Source: Pseudomonas sp. dw_358
GTDB lineage: Bacteria; Pseudomonadota; Gammaproteobacteria; Pseudomonadales; Pseudomonadaceae
Reading direction: 5' to 3'
Length of the DNA stretch: 64,000 bases
Assembly: GCF_018449655.1 (NCBI RefSeq)
Contig: NZ_JAAVUX010000001.1
Span: forward strand, 434,001 to 498,000
The notes beneath the pieces are model-generated. The model made no database searches, was not told where the DNA came from, and saw only the letters and a program-made list of their open reading frames with translations. The position numbers were made by a program, and so were the translations under genes. Each line of letters starts with the position of its first letter. Position 1 is the first letter of the stretch. Shown here one piece after another: positions 16,327 through 26,838 of this stretch.

Positions 16327-18738
16327 TCAGCCCCCCGCGCGCTCCGCCCGAGACAACAACCAACCGTGCAGCAAAGTCTGCAACTCCTCGAACCGCACCG
16401 GTCGCGAGAGGCATTCGGTCATGCCGGCCTCCATGCAGCGCTCGCGGTCGCCGCGCTGTTGCGCGCTGGTGATCGCCAGCACCGGAATATGGCTGTGGCC
16501 GGGCAGTTCGCGCAACCGGCGACAGGTGGCAAAGGCATCGGTCAGCAGCATATGGCAGTCCAGCAGCACCGCGTCGAAGCGATCCTTTTGCAGCCATTCC
16601 AACGCGGTCAGGCCGTCTTCGGCCGTGCGCACCCGGTAGCCCAGCTTGAGCAACATGCCCCGCAGCACCAACTGGTTGACACTGTTATCGTCCACCAGCA
16701 ACAACGTGCACTCCTGGGCTGATCGGCGGGCTGCGTAACCGGCCGGGCGCGACAGTCCACTCAAGTATTGCGCCGTGGACGTCTGCGCGTCTACCTGGCC
16801 CAACTGGATCAACAGCTCAAAGGTGCTGCCGGCGCCCGGCTCGGAATGGTGTTGCAACTGTCCACCGAGCAGCTCGGACAATTGCCGGCAGATCGCCAGG
16901 CCGATGCCCAGGCCACCGTGCTCGCGAGTCATGGAACTGTCGAGCTGGTAAAAACGCTGGTACAGGGTGTCTTCGTCAAAGTGGCTGAAACCGATGCCAC
17001 TGTCGCTGACCTTGAAACTGACCTGCTGCGCATCGCCCTGCACACCCTGGTTCTCGACGTACAGACGTACCGTACCTTCGCGGGTGAACTTGATCGCATT
17101 GTCCAGCAGACAGCTCAGGCACAAGGCCAGCTTCTTCGAATCACCCTGCAAGCGCTCGGGCAGCTGCGGGTCCATCTGCACGCTGAAGGACAAGCCCTTG
17201 GCCTGAGCCTGGCGGGCAAACTGCATGTGCAGGCTGTCCACCAGCACCCGCAAACTGAACGGCTCATGCTGAGGGTACAGCTTGCCGGCCTGAAGCTCGG
17301 TGAGGATGAGGATGTCATCGACCATGCGCATCATGTCCCGCGCCGACCCCGCAGCCGTCTGCTGGTACTGCTCCAGCTCCTGGGCCATGGGCACGGTCTG
17401 CATCAGCTCCAGCGAGCCGATCACCCCGTTCATGGGGGTGCGCAACTCATGGGTGACGGTGGCCAGAAATTCATCCTTGAGACGATTGCTGTTGGCCAAT
17501 TGCTGGTTAAGCACTTCAAGTTTGTGCCCAGCCTCCTGGAGGATCCGCGACTGTTGATCGCGCATGGTGTTGATGCGGTCGGCCAAGGCCAGGGACAGCA
17601 GCATCACTTCCATGGCCGAGCCCAGCTGGCTGGCGTACATGGTCAGGAAGATGTTGGGCAGATGGCCCAGAACCATCAGGGTATTGACGATGCCCCCCAG
17701 TAGAAAGGCGGTCCAGGCGATGATGAAATAGCGCGCCTGACGCATCCCGCGACGCCAGGCGAGAATGCCCGCCGTGAAGATCGCCACAGTAAAGAGCAGG
17801 GCCAGCAGCGTTGCCAGGCGCAGGGCCAGGGCATAACTGCTGGCCAGCGACATCACCATCACCACCATGCCCGCGAGCATCAGGAGCTGAAGCAGGCGAT
17901 CCATTCCGCGACTGTGATCGGCGGTCTGCAGGAAACTTCGGGAGAACCAACAACCAAACAACGCCGCCGAGCCGATCATGAACGGTGTCGCGGCGTTGGC
18001 CCACCAAGGGCTTTCCGGCCAAAGGAACTGTACGGCGAAACCGTTGACCGACAGCTGGTACAGGCCGAACGAAGCGATGTAGAGGATGTAAAACAGGTAG
18101 CTGCGATCACGCACGCTGACAAAGATGAACAGGTTGTAGACCACCATCCCGAGCAACACGCCATAGATCGCCCCCAGCACATAGATACGCGAGGGCTGCT
18201 CTTCCAGATAGGCGGTATTGGACCAGAGGGTCAAAGGCGCCTGGATCGAACCCTCGCTTTGCAGGCGCAGGTAGACCGTTTTCTGCTCGCCCGCGTAGAA
18301 GGGCAGCTCGAACACGTAGTTGTTCTGCTTGATCAGGCGTACCGAATACGGCAACGCGTCGCCGGTTTTCTGGGTGAGATGGAACACGCCGTTGGCGTCG
18401 GCTTCGTACAGCTCGAGGTGGTCCATCGGTGGATACGCCAGCTCCAGCAACCAACTGCGGCGCTGGGAGGTAGCATCGGCGGGCACGTAACGCAGGTCCA
18501 CCTTGAGCCAGAACGCCGAGGTGGAATAGCCAGCATTGAGGACGTCAGCGTTGTGCCGATGGAAGCGCTCGGCCAAGGGGCCATCACCGCTTACCTCGTC
18601 GATGGTGGCCGTGCCGTCGGTATCTTCGAGCACCTGCATGTCTCGGCCCAACGGCAGACTGCGCGTGCTGTCGTCAAAATCGACCGCCCAGCACAGCGTC
18701 GGCAGCAACGCCACCAGAAGGATCAGCAAATAGCGCAT
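16327..18738 (-). CDS. ladS: Hybrid sensor histidine kinase/response regulator LadS
   Basis: An 803-residue inner-membrane kinase. The start MRYLLILLVALLPTLCWA gives a signal peptide. Residues about 20-165 form a periplasmic 7TMR-DISM extracellular domain, then seven membrane helices (about 170-375), a HisKA domain with the phosphorylated His at about 430 (ATVTHELRTPMNG), an ATPase domain (NAIKFT, GLGIGLAICRQL) and a C-terminal receiver with the phosphoacceptor Asp at about 727 (AVLLDCHM). This is the exact architecture of P. aeruginosa LadS, which feeds the GacS/GacA-Rsm cascade and promotes biofilm over acute virulence. The position beside thiD also matches my memory of PAO1. The signal sensed here is not known from sequence. 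Confidence 0.9.
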   Translation of the reverse strand: MRYLLILLVALLPTLCWAVDFDDSTRSLPLGRDMQVLEDTDGTATIDEVSGDGPLAERFHRHNADVLNAGYSTSAFWLKVDLRYVPADATSQRRSWLLELAYPPMDHLELYEADANGVFHLTQKTGDALPYSVRLIKQNNYVFELPFYAGEQKTVYLRLQSEGSIQAPLTLWSNTAYLEEQPSRIYVLGAIYGVLLGMVVYNLFIFVSVRDRSYLFYILYIASFGLYQLSVNGFAVQFLWPESPWWANAATPFMIGSAALFGCWFSRSFLQTADHSRGMDRLLQLLMLAGMVVMVMSLASSYALALRLATLLALLFTVAIFTAGILAWRRGMRQARYFIIAWTAFLLGGIVNTLMVLGHLPNIFLTMYASQLGSAMEVMLLSLALADRINTMRDQQSRILQEAGHKLEVLNQQLANSNRLKDEFLATVTHELRTPMNGVIGSLELMQTVPMAQELEQYQQTAAGSARDMMRMVDDILILTELQAGKLYPQHEPFSLRVLVDSLHMQFARQAQAKGLSFSVQMDPQLPERLQGDSKKLALCLSCLLDNAIKFTREGTVRLYVENQGVQGDAQQVSFKVSDSGIGFSHFDEDTLYQRFYQLDSSMTREHGGLGIGLAICRQLSELLGGQLQHHSEPGAGSTFELLIQLGQVDAQTSTAQYLSGLSRPAGYAARRSAQECTLLLVDDNSVNQLVLRGMLLKLGYRVRTAEDGLTALEWLQKDRFDAVLLDCHMLLTDAFATCRRLRELPGHSHIPVLAITSAQQRGDRERCMEAGMTECLSRPVRFEELQTLLHGWLLSRAERAGG

Positions 18739-19014
18739 TACGGCCCCGGCAAAAGCCCACCTGATCAGCCTCGGGAACCCCAATTCCCAGTGGCATGGCG
18801 CTGATCGGCGGAGACTGATATCAATATAGAGGCACTCTAGCATAGCCATCCCAGTGCTGCGCGAGGCTTTGGAAAAATCCGCCACACGGCTCTAAGACCA
18901 TGGTTTCAAGGCGTTTTTCAGCCGATGAAAGGGGTTTTCCAATGGCTCGCATCGGTGCCAAGGGACACTGCTAGTGGGTGCCAGCCCGCCTGCACAGTGA
19001 TAAGCTCGCGCACC

Positions 19015-19812
19015 ATGAATACCTATACCTCCCGCCCCGTTGTCCTTTGTCTTTCCGGCCACGATCCCAGTGGCGGCGCCGGCCTGCAAGCCGATATCGA
19101 AGCGCTGCTGGCCCAGGGTTGTCATGCCGCCCCTACGGTGACCGCATTGACCGTGCAGAACACCGTCAATGTGAGCGACTTCCGCGTGCTCGACCGCGAG
19201 TGGATCCTGGCCCAGGCCAACGCCGTGCTCGACGACTCGCCCGTAGCGGCGGTCAAGCTGGGCATGCTCGGTTCCACCGAGATGGTCGGCACCGTGGTGG
19301 AGTTGCTCACCCCCTATGCCCACCTGCCCATTGTCTGCGACCCCGTGCTGCGTGCCGGTGGTGGTGGCAGCCTGGGCAAGGATGAGGTCGGCTACGCCAT
19401 GCGCGAGCGGCTGCTGCCGCTAGCCCTGATCGCCACCCCGAACCTGCCGGAAGCCCGCATCCTTGCCGAGTTGCCGCAAGGCAGCGCCGACGAGTGCGCC
19501 GAAGTGCTGCTGCGCTATTGCCGCAACCTGCTGATCACCGGCGGTCACGGCGACGAACAGCAAGTGCACAACCGCCTGTATAGCCGCGACGCCGCGCCGC
19601 AGACCTGGACCTGCCAGCGTCTGCCCGGCAGCTATCATGGTTCGGGCTGCACCCTGGCCAGCGCGCTGGCCGGCCGCCTGGCACTCGGTGAAAACCTGCA
19701 AAGCGCGGTCAAGTCGGCCTTGGACTACACCTGGCGCACCCTGCGCGACGCCGAGCAACTGGGCCAGGGCCAGTACGTTCCACGGCGCCTGCCGCTGGAC
19801 TTTTGTCATTAA
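19015..19812 (+). CDS. thiD: Hydroxymethylpyrimidine/phosphomethylpyrimidine kinase
   Basis: A 265-residue ribokinase-fold enzyme that phosphorylates HMP and HMP-P on the pyrimidine branch of thiamine synthesis. Visible motifs are [19 protein letters not shown] at the N-terminus and the C-terminal anion hole [15 protein letters not shown]. The start at 19015 (MNTYTSRP) is used; an upstream extension of 30 codons is open but not family-like. It is followed by thiE after 32 bp on the same strand. No TPP riboswitch was recognised upstream. Confidence 0.95.
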   Translation: MNTYTSRPVVLCLSGHDPSGGAGLQADIEALLAQGCHAAPTVTALTVQNTVNVSDFRVLDREWILAQANAVLDDSPVAAVKLGMLGSTEMVGTVVELLTPYAHLPIVCDPVLRAGGGGSLGKDEVGYAMRERLLPLALIATPNLPEARILAELPQGSADECAEVLLRYCRNLLITGGHGDEQQVHNRLYSRDAAPQTWTCQRLPGSYHGSGCTLASALAGRLALGENLQSAVKSALDYTWRTLRDAEQLGQGQYVPRRLPLDFCH

Positions 19813-19844
19813 GCACTGGCCCAGCCGGGCATGAGGTACAGGCA

Positions 19845-20471
19845 ATGAAATTACGTGGCGTGTATGCCATCACCGACAGCCAGCTGCTGGCTGGCAAGTT
19901 TCTCGCCTATGTCGAGGCGGCACTGGACGGCGGTATCACGCTGCTGCAGTACCGCGACAAGAGCAGCGACGAGGCTCGCCGCCTGCGCGAAGCCGACACC
20001 CTGATGAAGCTATGCGAGCGCTACAAAACGCAGCTGATCATCAACGATGACGCCGAATTGGCCGCGCGCCTGGGCGTCGGTGTGCACCTGGGCCAGACCG
20101 ATGGCCCGCTGACGCCTGCACGGACCCTGCTGGGCCGCAAGGCAATCATCGGCTCCACCTGCCACGCCAGCATCGATCTGGCCCTGCAGGCGGCCCGTGA
20201 GGGCGCCAGCTACGTGGCCTTCGGCGCGATTTACCCGTCCAGCACCAAGCCCGAGGCCGAGACCTCCGGGGTCGACATGCTGGTGGAGGCGCGCGCCCGG
20301 ATCAAACTGCCGATCTGCGTGATCGGCGGCATCACCCTCGACAACGCTGCCCCGCTGGTGGCCCATGGCGCCGACCTGCTGGCCGTGGTCAGCACGCTGT
20401 TCGCCGCCCCTGACACCCGCGAAGTCACCCGCCGCGCCAAGGCTCTCAATGCCTTGTTTACCGCCGCCTGA
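19845..20471 (+). CDS. thiE: Thiamine-phosphate synthase
   Basis: A 208-residue TIM-barrel enzyme that joins HMP-PP and thiazole phosphate. It shows [38 protein letters not shown], the [13 protein letters not shown] segment and [16 protein letters not shown]. Start at 19845 (MKLRGVY) with GAGG about 10 bp upstream. It lies between thiD and hemL; the three are closely spaced and probably cotranscribed. Confidence 0.95.
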   Translation: MKLRGVYAITDSQLLAGKFLAYVEAALDGGITLLQYRDKSSDEARRLREADTLMKLCERYKTQLIINDDAELAARLGVGVHLGQTDGPLTPARTLLGRKAIIGSTCHASIDLALQAAREGASYVAFGAIYPSSTKPEAETSGVDMLVEARARIKLPICVIGGITLDNAAPLVAHGADLLAVVSTLFAAPDTREVTRRAKALNALFTAA

Positions 20472-20501
20472 CACCCGCTCCTGCCTTTCAGAGAATTGAT
20501 C

Positions 20502-21785
20502 ATGTCCCGTTCCGAAGACCTGTTTGCCCAAGCGCAGAAACACATTCCCGGCGGCGTCAACTCGCCCGTGCGCGCGTTCAAGAGCGTGGGTGGCACCCCG
20601 CTGTTCGTCAAACATGCGCAAGGCGCCTACATCATCGATGAAGACGACAAGCGCTACGTGGACTACGTCGGCTCCTGGGGCCCGATGATCCTCGGCCACA
20701 GCCACCCGGACGTGCTGGACGCCGTGCGCCGGCAACTGGACCATGGCCTGTCCTACGGCGCCCCCACCGCCATGGAAACCGAGATGGCCGACCTGGTCTG
20801 CGCCCTCGTGCCATCCATGGAAATGGTGCGCATGGTCAGCTCCGGAACGGAAGCGACCATGAGCGCGATTCGCCTGGCGCGGGGCTACACCGGGCGCGAC
20901 AGCATCATCAAGTTCGAAGGCTGCTATCACGGTCACTCCGACAGTCTGCTGGTCAAGGCCGGCTCGGGTGCACTGACCTTCGGCGTACCAAGCTCGCCCG
21001 GCGTTCCCGCGGCGTTCGCTCAGCACACCCTGACCCTGCCGTTCAACGACCTGGCCGCGGTCGAGCAGATGCTCGGCGAAGTGGGCGATGAGGTTGCCTG
21101 CATCATCGTCGAGCCGGTGGCCGGCAACATGAACTGCGTGCCGCCCGCGCCCGGGTTCCTGCAGGGCTTGCGCAGCCTGTGCGACCAGTATGACGTGGTG
21201 CTGATCTTCGACGAAGTGATGACCGGCTTCCGCGTCGCCCTGGGGGGTGCCCAGGCCCTGTACAACGTCGTGCCGGACCTCAGCACCTTCGGCAAGATCA
21301 TCGGTGGTGGCATGCCGGTCGGCTGCTTCGGCGGCAAGCGTGAAATCATGTCGCACATCTCGCCCCTGGGTCCGGTCTACCAGGCAGGCACGCTTTCGGG
21401 CAACCCGCTGGCCATGGCCGCCGGGCTGACCACCCTCAAACTGATCAGCCGCCCGGGCTTCCACGACGAACTGACGGCCCTCACCACGCGCCTGCTCGAC
21501 GGCTTGCAAGACCGTGCCGATGCGGCCGGCATCCCGTTCGTGACCACCCAGGCGGGCGGCATGTTCGGCCTGTACTTCAGCGGCGCCGACGACATTGTCA
21601 CCTTCGACGACGTAATGGCCAGCGATGCCGAGCGCTTCAAGCGCTTCTTCCACCTGATGCTGGAGGGGGGGGTGTACCTGGCGCCGAGCGCGTTCGAGGC
21701 AGGCTTTACCTCGATCGCCCACGGTGAAGCAGAATTGAAGATCACCTTTGATGCGGCGGAGCGGGCGTTTGCGGCGTTGAAATAA
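20502..21785 (+). CDS. hemL: Glutamate-1-semialdehyde 2,1-aminomutase
   Basis: A 427-residue PLP enzyme that converts glutamate-1-semialdehyde into 5-aminolevulinate, the first tetrapyrrole precursor in bacteria with the C5 pathway. The family start [20 protein letters not shown], the cofactor block [20 protein letters not shown], the Asp-containing [16 protein letters not shown] and the PLP-lysine segment [12 protein letters not shown] are all present. Length fits. Start at the ATG of MSRSEDL (20502). It follows thiE by 30 bp and is followed by a GC-rich hairpin. Confidence 0.97.
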   Translation: MSRSEDLFAQAQKHIPGGVNSPVRAFKSVGGTPLFVKHAQGAYIIDEDDKRYVDYVGSWGPMILGHSHPDVLDAVRRQLDHGLSYGAPTAMETEMADLVCALVPSMEMVRMVSSGTEATMSAIRLARGYTGRDSIIKFEGCYHGHSDSLLVKAGSGALTFGVPSSPGVPAAFAQHTLTLPFNDLAAVEQMLGEVGDEVACIIVEPVAGNMNCVPPAPGFLQGLRSLCDQYDVVLIFDEVMTGFRVALGGAQALYNVVPDLSTFGKIIGGGMPVGCFGGKREIMSHISPLGPVYQAGTLSGNPLAMAAGLTTLKLISRPGFHDELTALTTRLLDGLQDRADAAGIPFVTTQAGGMFGLYFSGADDIVTFDDVMASDAERFKRFFHLMLEGGVYLAPSAFEAGFTSIAHGEAELKITFDAAERAFAALK

Positions 21786-21792
21786 GTCGTGT

Positions 21793-21814
21793 CGCCCCCC
21801 TCTCGCGGGGGGCG
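21793..21814 (+). terminator. GC-rich hairpin after hemL
   Basis: CGCCCCCC (21793-21800) pairs with GGGGGGCG (21807-21814) around TCTCGC, 7 bp after the hemL stop. There is no T run, so it may terminate weakly or protect the 3' end of the message. Confidence 0.45.
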
Positions 21815-21837
21815 GCGCAATAAAATGAGTAAAGACT

Positions 21838-21867
21838 TTGTAACCATGCCTATCCTTATTTCATAAT
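21838..21867 (+). promoter_or_regulatory. Candidate sigma-70 promoter of the Sel1-repeat gene
   Basis: TTGTAA (21838-21843) and CATAAT (21862-21867) are separated by 18 bp and lie about 60 bp upstream of the start codon at 21928, in a locally AT-rich stretch. Confidence 0.45.
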
Positions 21868-21927
21868 GTCGCACCGCACCGTCATTGCGCCGGCTTCTTG
21901 CTTCTGTGCTGAGGTAATCCGATTTCC

Positions 21928-22479
21928 ATGAACCGCACCGGCCGCGCCCTTGTCCTGGGCTGCCTGTTGCTCCTTGAGCCACTGCTGGCATCGGCGGGAA
22001 GCAATTCGTTGCTGATCCCCGCAACGGGTCGCTGCACCCTGAACGTCCAGCCAGACGACCTCGCGCAAGCGCTTGCCAGCTGCCAGCAGGCTGCAAAATC
22101 CGGCGATGCCCAGGCTCAATACGAATTGGGCCAGTTCTACTATGACGGCAAGAACGCGCCCAAAGATCTGAACCAGGCACTGACTTACTTCGAACAGGCT
22201 TCCCTGCAGGGTCAGGCCGATGCGCAATATCATCTGGGTTTGATGTTCTTCAAGGGCGAAGGTGTCCCGGCCAACAACGTGCAGGCCTATATCGTGCTGA
22301 AGATGGCAGCGGTGAATGGCGCCGAGGATGCGCTGGACACGGCAGACGAGGTGTCGGCGCAGATGTCCCACCAGGACCTGGAAATGGCCACTCAGGTACT
22401 GGGACAGATCTTCCGCAAGTACCTGCTCGAGCTGCAAACCGCCGACGGCGGCCGCACGCCCTTCTCGCCATTGCCGTAA
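21928..22479 (+). CDS. Sel1/tetratricopeptide-like repeat protein, exported
   Basis: A 183-residue protein with a signal peptide (cleavage near LLASAG, residue 23). Two clear Sel1-like repeats follow: GDAQAQYELGQFYYDGKNAP with its partner helix, and GQADAQYHLGLMFFKGEGVP with its partner helix. The C-terminal 50 residues are helical. Sel1 repeats bind proteins; no enzyme motif is present. It is expected in the periplasm. It converges with the DUF1820 gene, separated by 3 bp. Confidence 0.82.
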   Translation: MNRTGRALVLGCLLLLEPLLASAGSNSLLIPATGRCTLNVQPDDLAQALASCQQAAKSGDAQAQYELGQFYYDGKNAPKDLNQALTYFEQASLQGQADAQYHLGLMFFKGEGVPANNVQAYIVLKMAAVNGAEDALDTADEVSAQMSHQDLEMATQVLGQIFRKYLLELQTADGGRTPFSPLP

Positions 22480-22482
22480 GGC

Positions 22483-22809
22483 TTACTTTTCAGGCATCGG
22501 CATCGGAAACGGCATGACATTGCTCACGCCCCGCGCCTCGCTGATCTTCGGCGTGCCAAGGCGCTCCACTTCGTCGATGCGGACGATGGAATGCATCGGC
22601 ACGAAACTGCGTACCACACCTTCGAATTGCGCTTTGAGCTTCTCTTCGCTCGGGTCAACGACCACTTGGGTGCGCTCGCCAAAGACGAACTCTTCGACTT
22701 CCAGAAAGCCCCACAGATCACTCTGATAGATCTGCTTGGCGTACATTTCGAACACCTGGCCCTGGTTGAGAAAAATTACTTTGTAAATAGGTGCTTCGCG
22801 TTTGGTCAT
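22483..22809 (-). CDS. DUF1820 family protein
   Basis: A 108-residue cytoplasmic protein with the family pattern PIYKVIFLNQGQVFEMYAK and a later FGERTQVVVDPSEEKLK segment. A TTG three codons upstream (22818) is in frame, but ATG at 22809 (MTKREAPIYKV) is the more likely start. Function of DUF1820 is unknown. It is divergent from miaB; both have -10-like boxes in the 130-bp interval. Confidence 0.85.
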   Translation of the reverse strand: MTKREAPIYKVIFLNQGQVFEMYAKQIYQSDLWGFLEVEEFVFGERTQVVVDPSEEKLKAQFEGVVRSFVPMHSIVRIDEVERLGTPKISEARGVSNVMPFPMPMPEK

Positions 22810-22940
22810 CTTGGGCAAGTATACAGTCGGGGTGGTGATGGGGGCGAAAACTATAGCATAGCCGCCCGACAGACAAGGCTAGGAAGCACCGAAGCACACC
22901 CCTATAATGCGCGGTTCTCCGAATCACTCGATGATCCCGC

Positions 22941-24269
22941 ATGGCCAAGAAGCTTTATATCGAAACCCACGGTTGCCAGATGAACGAGTACGACAGCTCG
23001 CGCATGGTCGACCTGCTGGGCGAACATCAAGCCCTGGAAGTCACGGCCCGCGCCGAAGACGCCGACGTGATCCTGCTCAACACCTGCTCGATCCGCGAGC
23101 GCGCCCAGGACCGGGTGTACTCCCAGCTGGGCCGCTGGCGCGAACTCAAGCTGGCCAACCCGGAAATGGTCATCGCCGTGGGCGGCTGTGTGGCCAGCCA
23201 GGAAGGCGCGGCGATCCGCGACCGAGCCCCCTATGTCGACGTGGTGTTCGGCCCGCAGACCCTGCATCGCCTGCCGGAAATGATCGATGCCGCCCGCAGC
23301 ACCAAACTGCCCCAGGTCGACATCTCGTTCCCGGAAATCGAAAAATTCGACCACCTGCCCGAGCCACGCATCGATGGCCCCACGGCCTATGTGTCGGTCA
23401 TGGAAGGCTGCAGCAAGTACTGTACCTTCTGCGTGGTGCCCTACACCCGGGGCGAAGAAGTCAGTCGGCCGTTCAACGATGTCATGGCCGAGATCAACCA
23501 CCTGGCCGACCATGGCGTGCGGGAAGTCACCCTGCTCGGGCAGAACGTCAACGGCTACCGTGGCCGTACCGACAGCGATCACGTGGCCGACCTCGCCGAG
23601 CTGATCCGGGCGGTGGCGAAAGTGGACGGCATCGACCGCATTCGCTACACCACGTCGCACCCGCTGGAGTTCTCCGACAGCCTGATTCTCGCCCATGCCG
23701 AGGTGCCGGAACTGGTCAAACACCTGCACTTGCCGGTGCAATCAGGCTCGGACCGAGTGCTGGCCGCCATGAAGCGCAACCATACGGTGCTGGAATATAA
23801 ATCGCGCCTGCGCAAACTCAAGGCCGCCGTGCCGGGCATCTGCATCAGCTCGGACTTCATCGTCGGCTTTCCAGGGGAAACCGAAAAGGACTTCGAGCAG
23901 ACCATGAAACTGGTGGCAGACGTCGGTTTCGATTTCTCCTATTCCTTCGTCTACAGCCAGCGCCCCGGTACTCCCGCGGCGGACCTGGCCGACGAAACCT
24001 CTGAGTCAGTGAAAAAGCAGCGCCTGGACGCCTTGCAGCATCGACTCAACGAGCAGGGCTTCGAGATCAGCCGGCAGATGGTCGGCAGCACCCAGCGCAT
24101 TCTGGTCACCGACTATTCACGCAAGGACCCTGGCCAGTTACAGGGCCGTACCGAGAACAACCGCATCGTCAACTTCAGCACCGACAACCCGAAACTGATC
24201 GGACAGTTCGTCGACGTGTACATTGCCGAGGCGCGGCCGCACTCGTTGCGCGGGACGCTGGTTCAATAA
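22941..24269 (+). CDS. miaB: tRNA-2-methylthio-N6-dimethylallyladenosine synthase
   Basis: A 442-residue radical-SAM methylthiotransferase that modifies A37 of tRNAs reading UNN codons. The N-terminal UPF0004 domain holds three Cys ligands for the auxiliary cluster ([23 protein letters not shown]), the radical-SAM motif is [16 protein letters not shown], and a TRAM domain fills the last 65 residues. A perfect TATAAT box lies at 22903-22908, 33 bp before the start. It heads the run ybeZ-ybeY-corC-lnt, from which it is separated by a REP-like palindrome. Confidence 0.97.
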   Translation: MAKKLYIETHGCQMNEYDSSRMVDLLGEHQALEVTARAEDADVILLNTCSIRERAQDRVYSQLGRWRELKLANPEMVIAVGGCVASQEGAAIRDRAPYVDVVFGPQTLHRLPEMIDAARSTKLPQVDISFPEIEKFDHLPEPRIDGPTAYVSVMEGCSKYCTFCVVPYTRGEEVSRPFNDVMAEINHLADHGVREVTLLGQNVNGYRGRTDSDHVADLAELIRAVAKVDGIDRIRYTTSHPLEFSDSLILAHAEVPELVKHLHLPVQSGSDRVLAAMKRNHTVLEYKSRLRKLKAAVPGICISSDFIVGFPGETEKDFEQTMKLVADVGFDFSYSFVYSQRPGTPAADLADETSESVKKQRLDALQHRLNEQGFEISRQMVGSTQRILVTDYSRKDPGQLQGRTENNRIVNFSTDNPKLIGQFVDVYIAEARPHSLRGTLVQ

Positions 24270-24291
24270 ACCATGCTCGGCCAGCCCGGCA

Positions 24292-24359
24292 CCCTGCAGG
24301 GCCGAGCTTGCTCGGGAACCCGACACTATGTGTTCCCGAGCAAGCTCGGTCCTGCAGGG
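24292..24359. repeat. Long REP-like inverted repeat
   Basis: Two 28-bp arms (24292-24319 and 24332-24359) are inverted copies with 27 of 28 positions matching, around a 12-bp loop. The core GAGCTTGCTCGGGAAC resembles the intergenic palindromes that are repeated in many Pseudomonas genomes. It starts 22 bp after the miaB stop and may stop transcription or stabilise mRNA ends. A related half-copy lies at 35763-35780. Confidence 0.85.
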
Positions 24360-24480
24360 TTCTGGGTGGCCGCTTGATCAGGCCCATTCCGTCAGCTGAT
24401 CGCTTAATAGCTTTCACGACCCGCTTGCCGGGGTTATCCTTCAGCTCATCTCAATTGCCGTCGGGCGGCTATAAACGACC

Positions 24481-25476
24481 TTGAACGCACCCATAGAACC
24501 CCATCGTTTCCTCCTCGAGCCTTTCGAGGCCCGCCGTTTCGCCAACTTGTGCGGACAATTCGACGAGCACCTGCGCTTGATCGAACAACGCATGGAGATC
24601 GAGATCCGCAACCGCGGCAATCAATTCGAGCTCATTGGCGACCCTGCCCATACTCAGTCTGCCGAGCAACTGCTGCGGCGCCTCTACCGTGAAACCAAGG
24701 CCACCGAACTGTCTCCGGACACGGTCCACCTGTTCTTGCAGGAGTCGGCCGTGGAAGAGTTGTCCAATCCGGCGTCCACCGAGGTCCCGGTGGCCTTGCG
24801 TACGCGCAAGGGCATGATCCGTCCGCGCGGCTTGAACCAGCAGCGCTACGTCAAGGAAATCCTCGGCAACGACATCAACTTCGGCATCGGCCCCGCGGGT
24901 ACCGGCAAGACCTACCTGGCCGTCGCTTGCGCCGTGGATGCCCTGGAACGCGAACAGGTGCGCCGCATCCTGCTGGTGCGCCCGGCCGTCGAGGCGGGCG
25001 AAAAGCTCGGCTTCCTGCCCGGCGACCTCGCCCAGAAGATCGACCCGTACCTGCGCCCGCTGTATGACGCGTTGTACGAGATGCTCGGCTTCGAGACCGT
25101 GGCCAAGCTGATCGAAAAGCAGGTCATCGAGATCGCGCCGCTGGCCTACATGCGCGGACGCACGCTGAACAACAGCTTCATCATTCTCGACGAGAGCCAG
25201 AACACTACGGTGGAACAGATGAAGATGTTCCTCACACGCATCGGTTTTGGCTCCACGGCGGTGATCACCGGCGACATCACCCAGGTCGACCTGCCCAAGG
25301 GCACCAAGTCGGGCCTCGGGCAAGTGATCGAAGTGCTCGACGGCGTGCCGGGTATCAGCTTCACCCACTTCAAACCCAAGGACGTGGTGCGCCACCCGCT
25401 GGTGCAACGCATCGTCGAGGCCTATGAACGCTTTGAAGCGCTCAAGCCGGGCGAGGGTCGACGCGGCGATGCTTGA
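24481..25476 (+). CDS. ybeZ: PhoH-like ATPase YbeZ
   Basis: A 331-residue protein. It starts with a rare TTG codon; there is no nearby in-frame ATG that keeps the family N-terminus ([18 protein letters not shown]). Walker A is [14 protein letters not shown] and Walker B is [11 protein letters not shown]. YbeZ is a predicted RNA-linked ATPase that works with YbeY. Its 3' end overlaps ybeY by 8 bp, so the two are translationally coupled, and corC and lnt follow. The upstream 120 bp show no clear promoter. Confidence 0.93.
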   Translation: MNAPIEPHRFLLEPFEARRFANLCGQFDEHLRLIEQRMEIEIRNRGNQFELIGDPAHTQSAEQLLRRLYRETKATELSPDTVHLFLQESAVEELSNPASTEVPVALRTRKGMIRPRGLNQQRYVKEILGNDINFGIGPAGTGKTYLAVACAVDALEREQVRRILLVRPAVEAGEKLGFLPGDLAQKIDPYLRPLYDALYEMLGFETVAKLIEKQVIEIAPLAYMRGRTLNNSFIILDESQNTTVEQMKMFLTRIGFGSTAVITGDITQVDLPKGTKSGLGQVIEVLDGVPGISFTHFKPKDVVRHPLVQRIVEAYERFEALKPGEGRRGDA

Positions 25477-25975
25477 GCTCGATATACAGAGGGCCAGCGA
25501 CATTGCCGGCCCCAGCGACGACCAACTGCGCGCCTGGTGCGAGCTGGGCCTGCGCGAGCGCACCGCCGACTCGGAGATGACCATTCGGCTGGTGGACGAG
25601 GCCGAAGGCCGCGAGCTGAACCATACCTACCGGCACAAGGACTATGCGACCAACGTCCTGTCGTTCCCCGCCGACGTGCCGGACGACTTGCTCGACATCC
25701 CGCTGCTGGGCGACCTGGTGATCTGCACCCAGGTGGTCGAGCGCGAGGCGGCCGAACAAGGCAAGCCACTGGAGGCCCATTGGGCTCATCTGGTGATTCA
25801 CGGTTGCCTGCACTTGCTCGGCTTCGATCACATCGATGAAGATGAAGCCGAGGAAATGGAAGCACTGGAACGAACGTTGCTTGCCGAGCTGGGTCACAAC
25901 GATCCTTATGCCGACGACGAACCCGATTTTCCATCCCCCACGACTCCACTAGACAGCCGCAAGGACCACGAGTAA
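25469..25975 (+). CDS. ybeY: Endoribonuclease YbeY
   Basis: A 168-residue metalloenzyme that matures 16S rRNA 3' ends and takes part in ribosome quality control. The zinc motif [11 protein letters not shown] is present in full, followed by an acidic [12 protein letters not shown] helix. The start at 25469 lies inside the end of ybeZ (8-bp overlap); a longer frame from 25424 is open but would run through ybeZ. The last 20 residues form a polar tail. corC begins 5 bp downstream. Confidence 0.95.
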   Translation: MLELDIQRASDIAGPSDDQLRAWCELGLRERTADSEMTIRLVDEAEGRELNHTYRHKDYATNVLSFPADVPDDLLDIPLLGDLVICTQVVEREAAEQGKPLEAHWAHLVIHGCLHLLGFDHIDEDEAEEMEALERTLLAELGHNDPYADDEPDFPSPTTPLDSRKDHE

Positions 25976-25980
25976 GCGCC

Positions 25981-26820
25981 ATGAGCGAAGACCGATCGAG
26001 CAACGGGCAAAAGTCCTGGCTGGGCAAGATTACCCAGGCTTTTGCCCATGAGCCGAAAAACCGCCAGGAGCTCCTTGAGCTGCTGCGCGAGGCCCATCAG
26101 AACAAGCTGCTGGACAGCGAAGCGCTGACCATCGTCGAGGGGGCCATCCAGGTCGCCGACCTGCAGGTACGCGACATCATGGTGCCGCGCTCGCAGGTGG
26201 TGAGCATTCGCTCCAGCCAGACCCTGCGCGAGTTCCTGCCCGCCGTGATCGACTCGGCCCACTCGCGCTACCCGGTGCTGGGCGAAAATCACGACGACGT
26301 CATCGGCGTCCTGCTGGCCAAGGATCTGCTGCCGCTGATCCTCAAGGACAACACCGACGACTTCGATATCAAGGACCTGCTGCGTCCGGCCACCTTCGTG
26401 CCCGAATCCAAGCGCCTGAACGTGCTGCTGCGCGAATTTCGCGCCAACCACAACCACATGGCCATCGTCATCGACGAATACGGCGGCGTGGCCGGCCTGG
26501 TGACCATCGAAGACGTGCTGGAACAGATTGTCGGCGACATCGAGGATGAGCACGACGTCGAGGAAGACAGTTACATCAAGCCACTGCCCAGCGGCGACTT
26601 CCTGATCAAGGCGCTGACGCCGATCGAGAACTTCAACGAGTTCTTCGACACCGAGTTCTCCGACGATGAGTTCGATACCGTCGGCGGTCTGGTCATGAGT
26701 GCGTTCGGCCATCTGCCCAAACGCAACGAGACCACCGAAATCGGCACCTGGCGCTTTCGCATCCTCAATGCCGACAGCCGCCGGATCCACTTGCTTCGCC
26801 TGACGCCCATTACCCGTTAA
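25981..26820 (+). CDS. corC: CorC/HlyC family protein with two CBS domains
   Basis: A 279-residue cytoplasmic protein. Residues 60-190 hold two CBS domains (DIMVPRSQVVSIRSSQTL and later IVIDEYGGVAGLVTIEDVLEQIVGDIEDE), and the CorC_HlyC transporter-associated domain fills the C-terminus (FDTVGGLVMSAFGHLPKRNE). In enterobacteria CorC is linked to Mg/Co efflux, but the biochemical role is unsettled. It sits between ybeY (5 bp) and lnt (18 bp). Confidence 0.93.
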   Translation: MSEDRSSNGQKSWLGKITQAFAHEPKNRQELLELLREAHQNKLLDSEALTIVEGAIQVADLQVRDIMVPRSQVVSIRSSQTLREFLPAVIDSAHSRYPVLGENHDDVIGVLLAKDLLPLILKDNTDDFDIKDLLRPATFVPESKRLNVLLREFRANHNHMAIVIDEYGGVAGLVTIEDVLEQIVGDIEDEHDVEEDSYIKPLPSGDFLIKALTPIENFNEFFDTEFSDDEFDTVGGLVMSAFGHLPKRNETTEIGTWRFRILNADSRRIHLLRLTPITR

Positions 26821-26838
26821 CGACCTGCTCTAAGGATC

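Noticed and set aside
18886..19014. TPP riboswitch before thiD
   Set aside because: I looked for the conserved thi-box CTGAGA and ACC..GAACCTGA elements and did not find them.
20010..21722. 570-codon minus-strand open frame
   Set aside because: Antisense to thiE and hemL, with no ribosome site or domain.
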